A stretch of DNA of 64,000 bases from Cinnamomum chago (taxonomy: Eukaryota; Streptophyta; Magnoliopsida; Laurales; Lauraceae): assembly GCA_038049695.1 (NCBI GenBank), contig CP142458.1, forward strand, positions 64,947,501-65,011,500, given 5' to 3'. The position numbers and the translations under genes are program-made. Every line of letters begins with the position of its first letter. Within the stretch, counting starts at the first letter, position 1. Below the pieces are notes generated by a model. It had not been told where the DNA came from and made no database searches. It saw only the letters and a program-made list of their open reading frames with translations. Of this stretch, positions 1 to 32,187 are shown piece after piece.

Positions 1-622
1 GTCCTACTTGAAGTTATGTGATTATAGGCACATCTGCCTCATCTCCGGGATCGAAACATAAACAACGAAGCTTGGATCAGCAAAATGGGCATCTGTCCTC
101 AGGACCAGTGGTGGTATATGTGGGGAACACTCTGACCTGAGAAGATGATTGCTTTGAAACTTGAAAGTTACTTTCGTCACATTCACCTCTCCCATATCCT
201 AATTCCTATCCTTACACAAGTGGATCGATACTTCTATGGATGTAAATGGGTCAGTTTCAGTGTGGGTCTATGGTGGACCTGGACTTGTTACATATATAAA
301 TAAATATACCCGGGTGTAGACCTAACTCTGACGGACCTGGGCCTTTCTTAGCAACTAAAAAAAAAAATGTTGTATATGATGGCCTCTTGGTATCAAGACT
401 CAAACTGGTGGCCTTAGGGTTGAAACATGAAGCAGCAACCAGCTGTGTTGCAAGAGCTTATAAGCTATTTCATAGCCATAGTATCAATAATTGCTTACTT
501 GTTTATTAACATATATAGTATCATTTCAATACATGGATATTCTGATGTAGTCACCTAGGGTTGGGGCTTGCGTGGAAGTGCGGAAGCACAATAATGGTTC
601 CAAAGCACGTGTCCACAGACAC
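1..622. other. 5' flank of the EXS gene, no gene seen
   Basis: No coding exon or RNA gene is recognisable here. The stretch at about 240-340 (GGGTC/GGACC-rich, beginning near TGTAAATGGGTC) resembles the ends of the hAT-like elements found elsewhere in the window, but I could not pair it with a second end. Confidence 0.3.
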
Positions 623-627
623 TACAC

Positions 628-953
628 TATTGGGAAAATCTCAAATCCCACCTCGCCCAAGTAATGGGTTTGATAAAGTTTCATATACTTGTTTGGGCCT
701 TCCGCCTATCAGCTTAAGCTTTTGGGTTGGTACATGGTATCTTACATGGTATAAGAGCTGGTTACTGTCGTTCTTGTGTAGCTCATGTGGCAGGTCCATC
801 TATGAAATCTGTTGGGCCTGCACGTGAGGGGGAGTGTTGGGAAAGTCCCACATCCCACATCGCTCAAGTAATGGGTTTGACAGGATTTCATATACTTGGT
901 TGGGCCTTCCACCTATCAGCTTAAGCTTTTGGGTTGGTACATGGTATCTTACA
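628..953 (+). mobile_element. SMART/TRIM miniature LTR element (copy 1), structurally whole
   Basis: Two near-identical LTRs of about 119 bp (628-746 and 835-953), both ending CATGGTATCTTACA, flank an 88-bp interior. The interior starts with a tRNA-Met type primer binding site, TGGTATAAGAGC (747-758), and ends with a purine tract, GAGGGGGAG (about 826-834). The 5-bp sequence TACAC lies directly on both sides (623-627 and 954-958), as expected of a target duplication. The element carries no coding capacity, which is usual for this class. It sits about 700 bp upstream of the EXS start codon. Confidence 0.92.
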
Positions 954-1496
954 TACACGTCTCTATAGAGACCATAAACGAGGACACACTTCAAAGGGAA
1001 AACCCAATTTTATTAATCATCTTTGAAAATCCATGTCTACAATGCCATATAAATAAAGACAACTTGTGCCCTAAAGAAAACTAATTAAACTGGAAGCCTA
1101 ATCCGAATTACAACTCTTTAAATAAAATTAGAAACTAATGACACATAATTAGTGAAATAAAAAGGTCCTAAATTGACTTTGGCCCTTGTTGACCGGATGA
1201 ATGCCTAAATTGACTAGGCTTGCATCATATTCATGTCTGGAATATGGACCCGAATACCTGATTGGACCTGGATCTGGACCTGATTATCAATCTGTGGTCC
1301 AAAAAGAGGGTCCATGCCGTCGTGCCCGGTTTTTTCGGGTCAGATCCTTTGGGGAACCGGGTGATCAGAGGTGTCCATGGACATCTCTAGACACCTGATC
1401 CTAGAACAGCAATGGCATTTGATTTAACCACACAATAATGAAATTGATTAAAGCTAGCATTAGCTGTATTGCTTCCTTTGTTGAATTTAATGTGAT

Positions 1497-1555
1497 AACT
1501 TTCTCAGGCTTTTGGCTAAGATCAAGTGTAGTATACTAGTCTCTCTCTCTCTCTC
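1497..1555 (+). pseudogene. Retroposed 5' fragment of U2 snRNA
   Basis: Positions 1499-1536 match the 5' end of U2 snRNA almost base for base, including TTTTGGCTAAGATCAAGTGT followed by AGTAT, which contains the branch-point recognition sequence GUAGUA. The match stops after about 40 nt and runs into a short CT tract. The 13-bp sequence AATTTAATGTGAT occurs exactly on both sides (1484-1496 and 1556-1568), the signature of LINE-mediated insertion. The fragment is far too short to be a working U2 gene and lacks plant snRNA promoter elements at the usual spacing. It lies just upstream of EXS exon 1, in the presumed 5'UTR or its intron. Confidence 0.88.
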
Positions 1556-1607
1556 AATTTAATGTGATGTAACTTTGTAATATGATATATTGTTATTCTG
1601 TCTGCAG

Positions 1608-1658
1608 ATCCTAAATAGTGGCAATATATTTGGGCACCATTGTAGATGCTCTTTACCT
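1608..1658 (+). promoter_or_regulatory. Probable 5'UTR exon segment joined to EXS exon 1
   Basis: A good splice acceptor, TTCTGTCTGCAG, ends at 1607, about 50 nt before the EXS start codon at 1659. This suggests that a 5'UTR intron ends here and that the first exon lies further upstream. I could not identify that exon or a TATA box with confidence. Confidence 0.45.
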
Positions 1659-22196
<20,538 letters not shown>

Positions 22197-22843
22197 ACCC
22201 CTGTTATTCCATCCAGCATTTATTCATTTTTACTCATTTTCTTCATATTTTTGCCCAGGGTTACATATTTTTGTTACTCGAGTTCATCTTTCCATGGTAA
22301 ATTTTCCATCTTAAAGAAGAATATCTCAATTACTAGAAACTGATTTTTTTAGATACCCACATATCACATTATTCTTTGATTTTAGTAATACTGGTTAATA
22401 AATATCCCAAGTACTGAGATCAATGGTTGTTGGCAATACTGTTGAGATCAACTGATCCTAGCTGTTGGATTTATACAGAATTGGCAATGAGTAATTGTCT
22501 GATCACAAGTTTGATACTTTGTTCAGCAAGGTTTCTATAATTTTGGTGATACCCAGAAAGGGTTGGAAACTGAAGGCAAATTCCTAGGCCATGAATTCCT
22601 TGGAATTTGGTTGCCCTGTGAGCTCTTTACCTGCAAATCTTTTTACATGAAATTGGTTATGGCAAAGGACAAAACAAGTAAATGACTGTATTGTTCTCTA
22701 CCAACTGCCACTATTTGGCGAACATTTGGATTAGTAATTGGAGAGAGATCAAAAGGTTGAAACAACCTTAATTGATTTGCAAACATACACCTCTTGTCAA
22801 ACAATATGCTAGTTGGAGAGAAATTGGAAGTTTAAAGCTACTT
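22197..22843. other. EXS 3'UTR and downstream flank
   Basis: This is sequence downstream of the EXS stop codon. A canonical AATAAA lies at 22397-22402, about 200 nt after the stop, and could serve as poly(A) signal. Nothing else is recognised before the MITE at 22,847. Confidence 0.4.
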
Positions 22844-22846
22844 TAA

Positions 22847-23054
22847 TGCCTTGTTTCTTTATAAGCATTTCAAAATTCTAGTCACTTGAAAGGTCTCAAA
22901 TAACCGTCGGGAATTCAAGTATTTCAGCCCCTTTGCAATATTGTGGAATTCTTGGATGCTCAATAAAAAAGGCGCATCCAGGAATTCCACCTTGTATTGG
23001 AATTTAGAAATTCCCGATACAGGAATTCCTGAGTTCTAGCAAAGAAACAAGCCA
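22847..23054. mobile_element. Tourist-like (PIF/Harbinger) MITE
   Basis: A 208-bp element with inverted ends TGCCTTGTTTCTTT and AAAGAAACAAGCCA, flanked by the 3-bp target duplication TAA (22844-22846 and 23055-23057). The interior has further GGAATTC-type inverted repeats and no coding sequence. A TAA target site with G-C-rich then TTGTTT ends is typical of PIF/Harbinger MITEs. Confidence 0.8.
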
Positions 23055-23420
23055 TAAGTGATTGCTCTATCTAAAGGGTAATATCTAGTGGGCCATGACA
23101 TTTCATTCCAATGCATACAAAATACAGGGGCATGTTTTCTGGTATATTCATTGAAGCACAACTGTCCATTTAATGATGGATTAGGACTTAAGAGTTAAGA
23201 GGCTTTGACAGCTATCAAATGTCTATTCAATTATCTAAATGCACCTGACTGCCTAAAACAATGATGATGAATTGATGATGACTTAAGTGCCTAAAATGAT
23301 ATCAAACTGCATCTTAATCGCTCGCTGTCTGATGCCCTTTTTGTTTTGGAAGTCTTTAATGGAGAAGTTTCATAAAAAACTGATCTAATTTAGATGAAAT
23401 ATCAATTTTCCTCAATAAAT

Positions 23421-23500
23421 AGATCGAAATGGAGAAATATAATTCGTGTAGCCGACCCTAAAATAATTGGAACAAGGCTTTAATGATAATGATGATAATG
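23421..23500 (+). mobile_element. 5'-truncated AU-type SINE with target duplication
   Basis: It contains GTAGCCGACCCTAAAATAAT then TGGAACAAGGCTTTAATGAT, the AU SINE 3' end. It is bordered by ATCAATTTTCCTCAATAAAT (23401-23420) and ATCAATTTCTCTCGACAAAT (23501-23520), which agree at about 16 of 20 positions and so look like an aged target duplication. Confidence 0.72.
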
Positions 23501-23520
23501 ATCAATTTCTCTCGACAAAT

Positions 23521-26320
23521 CGGTTGAAGCAATCCAACCTAGCTGGTGATTGAGGGTTTGGGTTAAATTTTTTTCTTATTTAAATCTTTTGGGTTTGGGC
23601 TAGGATTAACATTCCAACTTGATCAATAAAAAGGTCGAATTAGGGTTGGTACGGGCTATTCTACCTATGAACTTGATTTGTAACTGCCCTACCTGGCTCT
23701 TTGAACTCTTACCCACCCATCTGACCTGTTTAGATTGACCTTGGTCAACTGATCTAAATGCTCTACTCAATTGCAACCCCAACTCTAATTATTTAATACT
23801 ACAGCGGAAGTCTTTTGCATTTTATTTTGACTGGTTGCTCTGAATAGGGATTTTGACTGGTTCCTATTTTGATTCTAAATAGGACTTTTTTTTTTAAGAT
23901 TAGGGTTGGGGTTTATTTAATATTATAGGATAGTGATACAAAATTTGATCTTAACCTTCTCAATTTTGATTTTGACCGCTTCCTTAATCTTGTTTTCTTA
24001 TGGAGGCCTTGTAACCTAAATGTAATTTGCAATTTCCTCTAGTTTGACTTTCAGTGGAGCCCGCTGAGCCAATTCAATTTTGTATACATCGGATTTGATA
24101 CGGGTTAGGCTAAACTCATTTCATACTAATTTAGAAGTGATGCAATGAATTTTTTATAACGAGGCTGCTCCATTCTCTCCACTCTCCAACATGTACAAGA
24201 AAAATAGAAAGACATTTAACCACAAAGGAAAAATAAGAAAAAGAAAAAACCCACTAAGAACCTCATGGTATTACAGAAAAAGAAAAAAAAAAGTCTATAT
24301 AATAGCCAAATCATGAATTATGGCCATAACATTTCTAATTTATCGTTATTAACATTGTCATCATCGTCCTCGTTTTCAACTTATATTTGTCTTATCAATC
24401 TAAAGTTGGCTTAAAGAGCTCTATTAAATAATCTGAAAGCAACTATCATTTTCTATCTCTCAGACAATTTTGATGTTCCTCTCCTCCAAGAGAGACTTTT
24501 TCTTATAGGCGGTCATCTTCTCCACATGCCCACTTCCACTCCATCCTCTTCTCTTCCTTTCCCGTGCCATTAAATCCTTCCTTCTACCAACAATGAATCG
24601 CACACACATATACTTCTCTATCAATCTCTATTCCCACCTCCTTCCAAATTCAACCTCCACTCCATTCCTTAAAAGACCCTCTTTCTCTCTCACATCCACC
24701 ATGACCACCAAACCATCTTCCCATTCAAAATCCTAGCTTCTCTCAAACCTCTTAAATCAGATCCATTCAAAGCTTCTCAAAGTCTAGGAATGAGGACACT
24801 TTACCTTTTGTTTTATATGCAACTTGAGATTTTAGCTCCTCAAATCTTGAGATTTTTTCATATGCAACTTTTAATGCACACTTTAAGAAACATTGAAGTA
24901 TAAAACAATTCTATAGTATTGGTCACCTCAGTTGATGTTTAAGGAATGTAGATAAGTTGTTGTAACTTTTTTCTTAAATAAGAGGAAATATACCTATAAA
25001 TGGATACTTCTTTTTTGTTGTGGAAGATGAATAAATTTTATAATATTTGCATTTGTTGCCGGAAAAACTGACGTAGATTTGTGTGGAAGATGTAAATAGA
25101 GGATGTTATAAATGGAGAACTTTTATAATGTTTGCATTTATTGCACACAACTATAGAATCAATTTTGTTGTGCTACGATATCATCGCCCAACAAAGATGA
25201 TTATATCTTAAAAACAATACAGTGGGCGATGATAATGTCGCTTGACAGAAACATTTGCTTATATGTAAGAAAAAAATGGGCGGAAGGGTTGATTCTGTTA
25301 CGTAAAATCTATTGGGGCCTTTTTGGTGCAGTGGATATCTAAGGTGATTTCCCGGGTAATTTCATCTAAAAATTTATAGGAGCTTCATTTAATAGATTAT
25401 TAAAGAAGTGTGAATGATATGAGGTGAGAGGTGGTGGATATAAGTGAGTAATGTAAATGAGACTTTTAACTTTTTTAGGATTTAAATTACTAAGGTAATG
25501 GCTGAGAATTCATTTCCATCTTTCACTAAGATTCGCTTTTGAACAAGGGAAAGCCTAATTATTGGATGATCATTTTTACATATTAACCTCGTATCTTCAT
25601 TTTTAACTACTTATAGCACAAATGCCTATCCATTCAATTCCTATAATTTTATATAGACAAATAGGCCCACATATGATTAATTATAAATAAGGCGTGAGGG
25701 CTAGTTTCGTAATTTTTTAACTGTTTGCTTGGAAAGGAAAGGGATGAAACCATTGCAAGAGAAATGAAAGTAGATAGTTAATTTTAATAAGAAAATAATT
25801 CTCCACTCACCCTTGCTTTAATCCATGTGTTCCAGAGAAATTTATGGTCACTATCACATCTCCACTCCTAAACCTTAACTCTTTGTTAAGGCCCCTAGTC
25901 TAAGATACAACTAGAAAATGTTATAAATCTTTTATGCAACGTTTGTTTTTTTTCCCCAAATGATAAAGTAGAATCTATGGTAAAGTAATCTTAGCTGCAT
26001 GCCACAGATTTTACTTTGCCATGTTTTGTTAATTGGTCACAATAAGTGGAAAGTAAACATTTACCTTACTTTATTGATATATAAAATAATGCCCTTATAT
26101 ATATTGGCGGGGATATCCTTCTATGGGGATCATTGGAGACTTTTAGTTAAATGTATTTAGTTTAGTAGTCCCACTTTATAATTGATGGAGATTGAAAATC
26201 TTGCACCACTCCATATAGAGACTATTTTTACGTGAAAATGTCAACTATTTTATTTTATTCATTTTATTTTATTCATTTTATTTGATATGTGGGGGGTACT
26301 GCTGGACTGGTCTACTTTAA
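23521..26320. other. Gene-poor spacer
   Basis: The stretch is AT-rich and I see no gene, RNA or well-bounded repeat in it. The segment from about 25,310 begins GGGGCCTTTTTGGTGCAG, and a similar GGCCTTTTTGGTATAG occurs at 35,343, so both may be ends of an unrecognised MITE family. Confidence 0.4.
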
Positions 26321-26323
26321 CTT

Positions 26324-27065
26324 CTTTTTTTTTTTTTTAAAGAAAAATGGCCTTTCATTCACCAAACAAAGCAACAACATACATAGAAAAACAGACTAAA
26401 AAAGAAACAAGAAACAACCCCACAAACAATACTAGAGTCAACCGTCGCTACCATTAGAACCACACGCGCCCTTTCCAGGTCTATATCCTGACTATAAGTA
26501 AAACAAAACTAAGCAATGAGTGGGCTATAGAGTTAAAGATTCTAAGAATATACGAAACCTCCACAATATCAAAATTAAGAATTAGCTTCTTAATATCAGC
26601 AATAACTGGGCATATAGCCCTATCAAAATCGCCATTAACAACCTCTTTAGCATTCAAGTATATCTTAGATCCTTGCATAATCTAATTCCCTCTCCTTTTT
26701 TAGAGCTGCGAATGTCCTCCATTTGGTTTCCTTTGATGAGGCAACTTTTGGACCAACTCAATTACCTGCATACACAATCACCCCTTTAAGCAATAGTCAC
26801 TAAACCAATTGAAGCTTTGTCATTTGCTGCCCTATAAACAACATCTGAGTACATCACGATCTACTTCTTGGAATTGATCACTCTGATGGTTTTTTCTTCC
26901 CCATCCTTCTTCTTATCCCTTAAAGAACAAGGAATATTAAGACCATTGATCAACGTTTTAACCGAGTGGATAATATTTATAGGCTCATCTGTTTTTCCTT
27001 GGCAAAGAATTCATTTCTTGTTTTCCATAAGATTCCACATGGTCAACATTAATATTCTAAAGTGA
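26324..27065 (-). mobile_element. Decayed LINE 3' end with poly(A) tail
   Basis: On the minus strand, weak matches to the plant LINE zinc-binding/RNase H tail appear in order: DHVWNLMENK near 27,030, an RNase H-like middle, and RIFNSIAHSLL near 26,520-26,550 (the R-x-x-N-x-x-AH-x-L motif at the end of L1 RNase H). A run of T at about 26,324-26,340 on + is the poly(A) tail. Several stops interrupt it. The 5' part is absent. Confidence 0.65.
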
Positions 27066-29000
27066 CCATTTTCTACATGCATATCACAACTCCAACAAAT
27101 TATCAAAAGACAGTGGAAATCTTGATTGTTAGGTACAATCGATCATGTATCACATGCAGTCAAATCACTTTCCATCAGAGTCTAGTAGTAACTGTAGTTA
27201 TTGTATATCCATGGTGATGAGTGATGGTTAAAGTTCTGATAATCAAGGAAATCCAGTTGAAAGATATGTACTTAAAATGATTAAGTACATTGAATGAAAC
27301 AGACAAATTTTGCATTTTTATCTTGTAGACAAATGGTCAGCTTAGACAGTGACAACTTCATGGTGTACAGCTTGTCTGGCATGTGGGTGGCTTGTGGACT
27401 TTTGGTTCTTGCTTTGTAATTTTCTAATATTTCTTCTCTACTCTTTGGCCCTCTCTCCTCTGTTGGTATCACTGCAGGTGGCCATATGCATTGGTATAAA
27501 TAGCTTTTGTTGCCTTGAAAGGGTGATGATACTGTTTGAGAGTGTAGGTTCTCTCATTTTGTATAGCTCATGTTTTTAATAGTAATCTTGATTTTCAGGA
27601 AAAAATCAATGAAAAAGTATTTCATGGATTGCATATGGCTTAAATGTCACCTTCATTGAGATGATCATGACCATTTCCAGAGAGACCTTTAAAATAGACA
27701 GTTTGGAACAATTCACTTCAACCATTTATTTTCCATGACCTTGGCATTAGATCATGTCATGCTAGGAATGCTCTTCCTATCTAACCATTCATCAGACTGA
27801 AATTAATGGTTTTACAGCAGTTTTTTAAATGGGTGGATTAAAAAGTAGTTAGAGCAGGTAAATGGATTAGTTAAGATTTGATACTAGCTACAAAAAAGGA
27901 TATCAACAAATCTCTCTCTCTCAATCAGACACACACACACACATCCAAATGCAGTTGCTCAAAAGTCAAGGGATTAATTTAATTTCTGATGACATTTGGA
28001 AAGAGATTGATAGTTGTTCAAACATAGCTTGCAAGACTAGATATTATATGCAATACACTATCCATTGTGGGCTGGAGATTTGGATGGTCAGGATTGGCAG
28101 TATCCCATCAAGATTGGCATGACTTGTGACCCTTGCATCTGACACCCATGATAAGAGGTGATCTATTGCTAAATCTTGTTTGGTGCAAAACGCATATAGG
28201 AATCGGAGTTCTCACTGTTACTGCAGTAAGGTCCATACCTAGATTAATTAGGTGAAGCTGGGCTGTGTTTTCAGTCAATAGGAGTGGGCCAATTCTCTTG
28301 CCCAATGGTTAAATGGGCTGAGCCTAGGTCTTTGCATGGTCAAGGATCTGGCTCGGCTTGTTAGATTTAGAACAAAAGCCAAAGGGCTATTGATACTTTT
28401 GTAAATGGACCAGGCCGGGCCCAATACCAGGTTCATGACTAGATCAAGGCCTAAACATAGGTCCTATGACTAAATGGGCTGTCCTTGGAGAATCTTCTAC
28501 CTGGTCCAGCCCATGAAGACATGGCTTTGGGCAAGCTTGGAACTCATTAGAATAATTAAGTAAAGAACTCTCCAGATAATGAATAGAATTCAAACAACAG
28601 TACTTTGTTAAATGGGGTTCAGTTCAAGTTGAGCCTATAGTTTCTATTTGACTCATTAAACTCATTAAGCAGACCCCCTTTTCCTTTTTTTTAAGGTAAG
28701 TACTCACACACCCACTCACACAAGTCGCTCACCGTCAGCGTTACAGTCAGGGATTGATACCTAGTTGTTTCTATTGTGTGAGTGGGGTGGGGAAGGATGG
28801 CAACTGGAAGGGTTTGGTAGCGATTGAGGTAAACACAAACTGGCCTCAACTAGCACTCCATCCAAACCTGGCCCAGCCTATCCTATTTTTCAGTTGTCTC
28901 TCCAATAGGTGGCATGATGGTTTTAAAAACCAGTTTGAGTAAACCATTTTAACTTCTGGGTAGAAATGATGGCTAGTGTCCAATATATAAATAAAATGGG
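27066..29000. other. Intergenic, nothing recognised
   Basis: No convincing exon, RNA gene or bounded repeat is visible. Short CT and CA microsatellites occur near 27,910-27,945. GGGCC/GGCTGAG-rich text at 28,290-28,560 may be a decayed hAT-like element. Confidence 0.35.
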
Positions 29001-29129
29001 TTTCGATTGAGCCTATTCATGTTAACCACAGTGCTCAACCTGACATGACAAATTGCCACCCATAGGAATAACACAACACATCCTCAATTGGGGACTCAGA
29101 TCCTGGGAACTGATCTGGACCAATATCCA

Positions 29130-29420
29130 GTGTCAATGTATGAAATATCTATTAAGAAGAAAAGAACAAAAGATGCAAGCAAACCACATAAGATGAAATA
29201 TAGATTTATGTGGTTTTCTTGATCTTGAGGTACGTTCATGGATCACACCGATTCTACTATGCTCAAGGTCAGAAGATGAGAATACAAGATACCACTTTTC
29301 CGGCGGCTATACTAGGGTTACATAATATCACAAGGTAATATTACAAAAATACCCCTACAAAGTTTCGCGACAGTAGACCTGAATTAACAGTTTGACCCAG
29401 GTGAAATCAGGCTCCACACA
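29130..29420. repeat. Possible LTR fragment
   Basis: The passage around 29,150-29,360 (AAGAAAAGAACAAAAGATGC, GATTTATGTGGTTTTCTTGA, CTTGAGGTACGTTCATGGAT) resembles a common plant LTR stretch coding for nothing. No partner or target duplication is visible, so this is a weak call. Confidence 0.35.
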
Positions 29421-30700
29421 TAACATTGTGCACATTCAGTCATCAGTGGCAAAATCCAAATTGAATCTAGATATGGATCAGTAGCTGCCCCAAATCCATG
29501 TGTTTGCAACAAGTCATACGATGAATGATTTGTATTGAATCACATGTGTGCCCCATATAAAATGGCTTTATGCATGTTCATTGTGTTTATCATTTTTTTT
29601 CCAGAAGGAAGATTTACATATAACCATCTATGCATTCTGACAACTACATATATACCTGCCTTTCTTATTTTTGCAAATAACATCCTCTATTAATGTAAAA
29701 AGGGTAAAAAAACTGGCTTTTGATGAATTTCAACATATTTTACCGCAGGAGGATGAAAAATCAGCCAACCACCTTAACTTGAAATCAAAAGGCCGGTTTT
29801 TGACCGTTGATGAATGTCAACATATTTTACTGCAAAAGGATGAAAACTTTCTTAGATCTAACCTAATTTAGGTTTAATTGAGAGTGCCAATCATGGCTAA
29901 TTTAACTTAAATTTAATGTTTTGAACAGTTAGTCACCCAGAATATGTTCTGAATGAGGCTTGATTGATCTAAGGTAATTTTATCCTTTTTAGGACCAAGT
30001 ACATTTTGTCAGCAAATCTTAACTTCCATTGACTTACAATCAAGGTGGTTTGCCAAGATTTCATATTAACATAGAAACTTTCAAAAAAAAAATAAAATCC
30101 CAAGGAACACTTCCAGAATAAAAATGTTCCTAGTAATTTTCAAAAAATTCAAGGGGTCTTATTATTAGACAAGTAGTTTTATGTATGACAAAGACAAACA
30201 ACATCAATATGGGAAAAAGAGGCTCACTGATGAGCAGTTATGCAGTGCATTGCAGTAGGCATTGGAGTTGATGCAATGGAACAAACAAGTCAACAAAGAG
30301 CATTGGATTTGAGTAATCTACACTGTAGATACTGTTCCTGTGCAACATGTAGCTATCTTATTTTAATATCTCATGTCATTTACTCACTCTGATGTGGATT
30401 TTATTATCCCTGGCTCCTCTTTTTGAATTCTCTTACCTCCTTGGCATTGCATTTATTTCTCCACCCAAGAAGGATGCTGGTTTCCATTTTCATTTCCTAT
30501 CTTTCTCTTCCCCCTTTGACTTGTCAGTATTTCCTTCTTTCTTTTGTTCTACCTTCTCCTCTGTGCAGTGCAAAGAAAAAAAAAGGCAACAACTGCACCA
30601 GGCCTTACTGAAGGCCTTCTGATCTTACATCACCATACCATAAACAGCAAAACTCCATTTGGGGGTTCTCTTCTGAGCTTTTATTTGAACAGAGAGGTGG
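29421..30700. other. 5' flank of the ATL gene
   Basis: A short direct repeat occurs at 29,716-29,840, where GATGAATTTCAACATATTTT and GATGAATGTCAACATATTTT recur about 92 bp apart. The pyrimidine-rich section 30,480-30,570 is plausible ATL promoter or 5'UTR sequence. I could not identify a TATA box with confidence. Confidence 0.4.
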
Positions 30701-30783
30701 GTTTTTGGAGAGGAGGTGAGCCAGATCCAATTCTACAGTCCTGGTGAGTTCTCTTTAGTTGATGTTAGAAAGAAAATAAAAAG

Positions 30784-32187
30784 ATGAATTGGGTTTTGCA
30801 TGAAAGCACAGAAGAAGACTACTCAGTCTCTCCTGTTCCATCAGTCAATCTCAATGCAATTAGCCCAAGCATCCTGCTCATCATACTCATTCTAGCAGCT
30901 ATCTTTTTCATATCTGGTTTGCTTCATCTCCTTGTGAGAATCCTCTTCAGTTCCCGTAACATAGACACACAAGATTTAGAAGATGGAACTGCCTTCCAAG
31001 GGCAGTTGCAGCAGTTATTCCACCTCCATGATGCAGGGGTGGATCAGTCATTCATAGACACTCTTCCTGTTTTCCTATACAAGGCCATCATAGGCTTGAA
31101 AAACCCATTTGATTGTGCAGTCTGTCTCTGTGAGTTTGAGCCTGATGACAAGCTGAGGTTGCTCCCACAGTGCAGCCACGCATTCCATGTTGAATGCATA
31201 GATACATGGCTCTTGTCTCACTCAACCTGCCCACTCTGCAGGGGCAGCTTGCTCCCTGATTTCTCCCCTCAAAGTGGCTTCTCTCCCATTCTTCTTGTTC
31301 TTGAATCGGGCGGCGAGAGCGCGAGAGAGATCGCCCCCGACGCCAACACATCTTCGAGAAGAAGCACATGTACTCAATTGGGAATTGTTCATGGAGAAGG
31401 TGAATTCGGGGTGTCTTGTAAAGATGAATTGCAGAAATCACATGAAATCACAATAGTTCAGGAGGCGAAAGTGGTCTCTGTTAAGCTTGGGAAGTTCAGG
31501 AATGCTGATGCTATTGTTGGAGGTGAAGGAAGTAGTAGCAACAGTACTGTGGATGGAAGGAGGTGCTTCTCTATGGGGTCATTTGAGTATGTTATGGATG
31601 ACAATTCTCTTCTACAAGTTGCTATAAAGCCCACCATCAGAAAGCAGAGTAGTACAAAGCCTTCTCTGCCTTTGGCACCCGGCCACCGGTCTGCAATGTC
31701 TGAATGTGATTGCCATTCCACCAGGGAGTTCTTCAAAGGCCTTGATATTGCAGAATGTGCAGAATTTCATGGGGGCGGTAATGTTATTAGTACTACTAAC
31801 AATAGTACTAGTGTTAGCAATTCAGCTGCTGTTGGAGGAAGTAAAAGAGAGAGCTTTTCTATATCAAAGATCTGGCTCCGGTCCAAGGAGAAGCTACCGC
31901 CGATCGCGGGTTCTTCAAGCCGGGCCTTATCGTTCCGATTGCCACTGCAACAAATTCCAGCTGATGAATTGAAGTCCAAGTGCAACTGCAAGAGCAGAAA
32001 TGCTTCAGAAGTCGATTTCGCCAGGTGGGGGAGACATGGAACTGAATTGGGGTTGGATGTTGAAGTTGAAAGCTCCAAGAGTTTGGAGTCACAGCCTAAT
32101 CCACCTTCATTTGCAAGGAGAACATTGCTTAGGATTGCAGGGAGACAGAACAAACTAGTCCATTCATCTTCCACACTCAATGTTTGA
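30784..32187 (+). CDS. ATL: ATL-family RING-H2 E3 ubiquitin ligase (ATL13/46/47-like)
   Basis: An intronless gene of 467 codons. A hydrophobic segment at residues about 29-51 (ILLIILILAAIFFISGLLHL) is a single membrane anchor. The GLD-box equivalent is GVDQSFIDTLPVF (85-97). The RING-H2 ligands are all present: C111, C114, C130, H132, H135, C138, C149, C152, in the order CAVC...CSHAFH..C...CPLC, with the ATL-typical Pro before the sixth ligand pair. DTWL (140-143) holds the Trp for E2 contact. The Ser/Lys-rich tail (160-467) is long, as in the ATL13/46/47 subgroup. The protein would transfer ubiquitin from an E2 at a membrane; substrates are unknown. The ATG at 30784 is preceded by AAAAAG and begins MNWVLHES. 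Single-exon structure is usual for ATLs. Confidence 0.96.
   Translation: MNWVLHESTEEDYSVSPVPSVNLNAISPSILLIILILAAIFFISGLLHLLVRILFSSRNIDTQDLEDGTAFQGQLQQLFHLHDAGVDQSFIDTLPVFLYKAIIGLKNPFDCAVCLCEFEPDDKLRLLPQCSHAFHVECIDTWLLSHSTCPLCRGSLLPDFSPQSGFSPILLVLESGGESAREIAPDANTSSRRSTCTQLGIVHGEGEFGVSCKDELQKSHEITIVQEAKVVSVKLGKFRNADAIVGGEGSSSNSTVDGRRCFSMGSFEYVMDDNSLLQVAIKPTIRKQSSTKPSLPLAPGHRSAMSECDCHSTREFFKGLDIAECAEFHGGGNVISTTNNSTSVSNSAAVGGSKRESFSISKIWLRSKEKLPPIAGSSSRALSFRLPLQQIPADELKSKCNCKSRNASEVDFARWGRHGTELGLDVEVESSKSLESQPNPPSFARRTLLRIAGRQNKLVHSSSTLNV

Noticed and set aside
1497-1555. Functional U2 snRNA gene
   Set aside because: Only about 40 of some 190 nt are present, and the direct repeats show it is a retroposed fragment.
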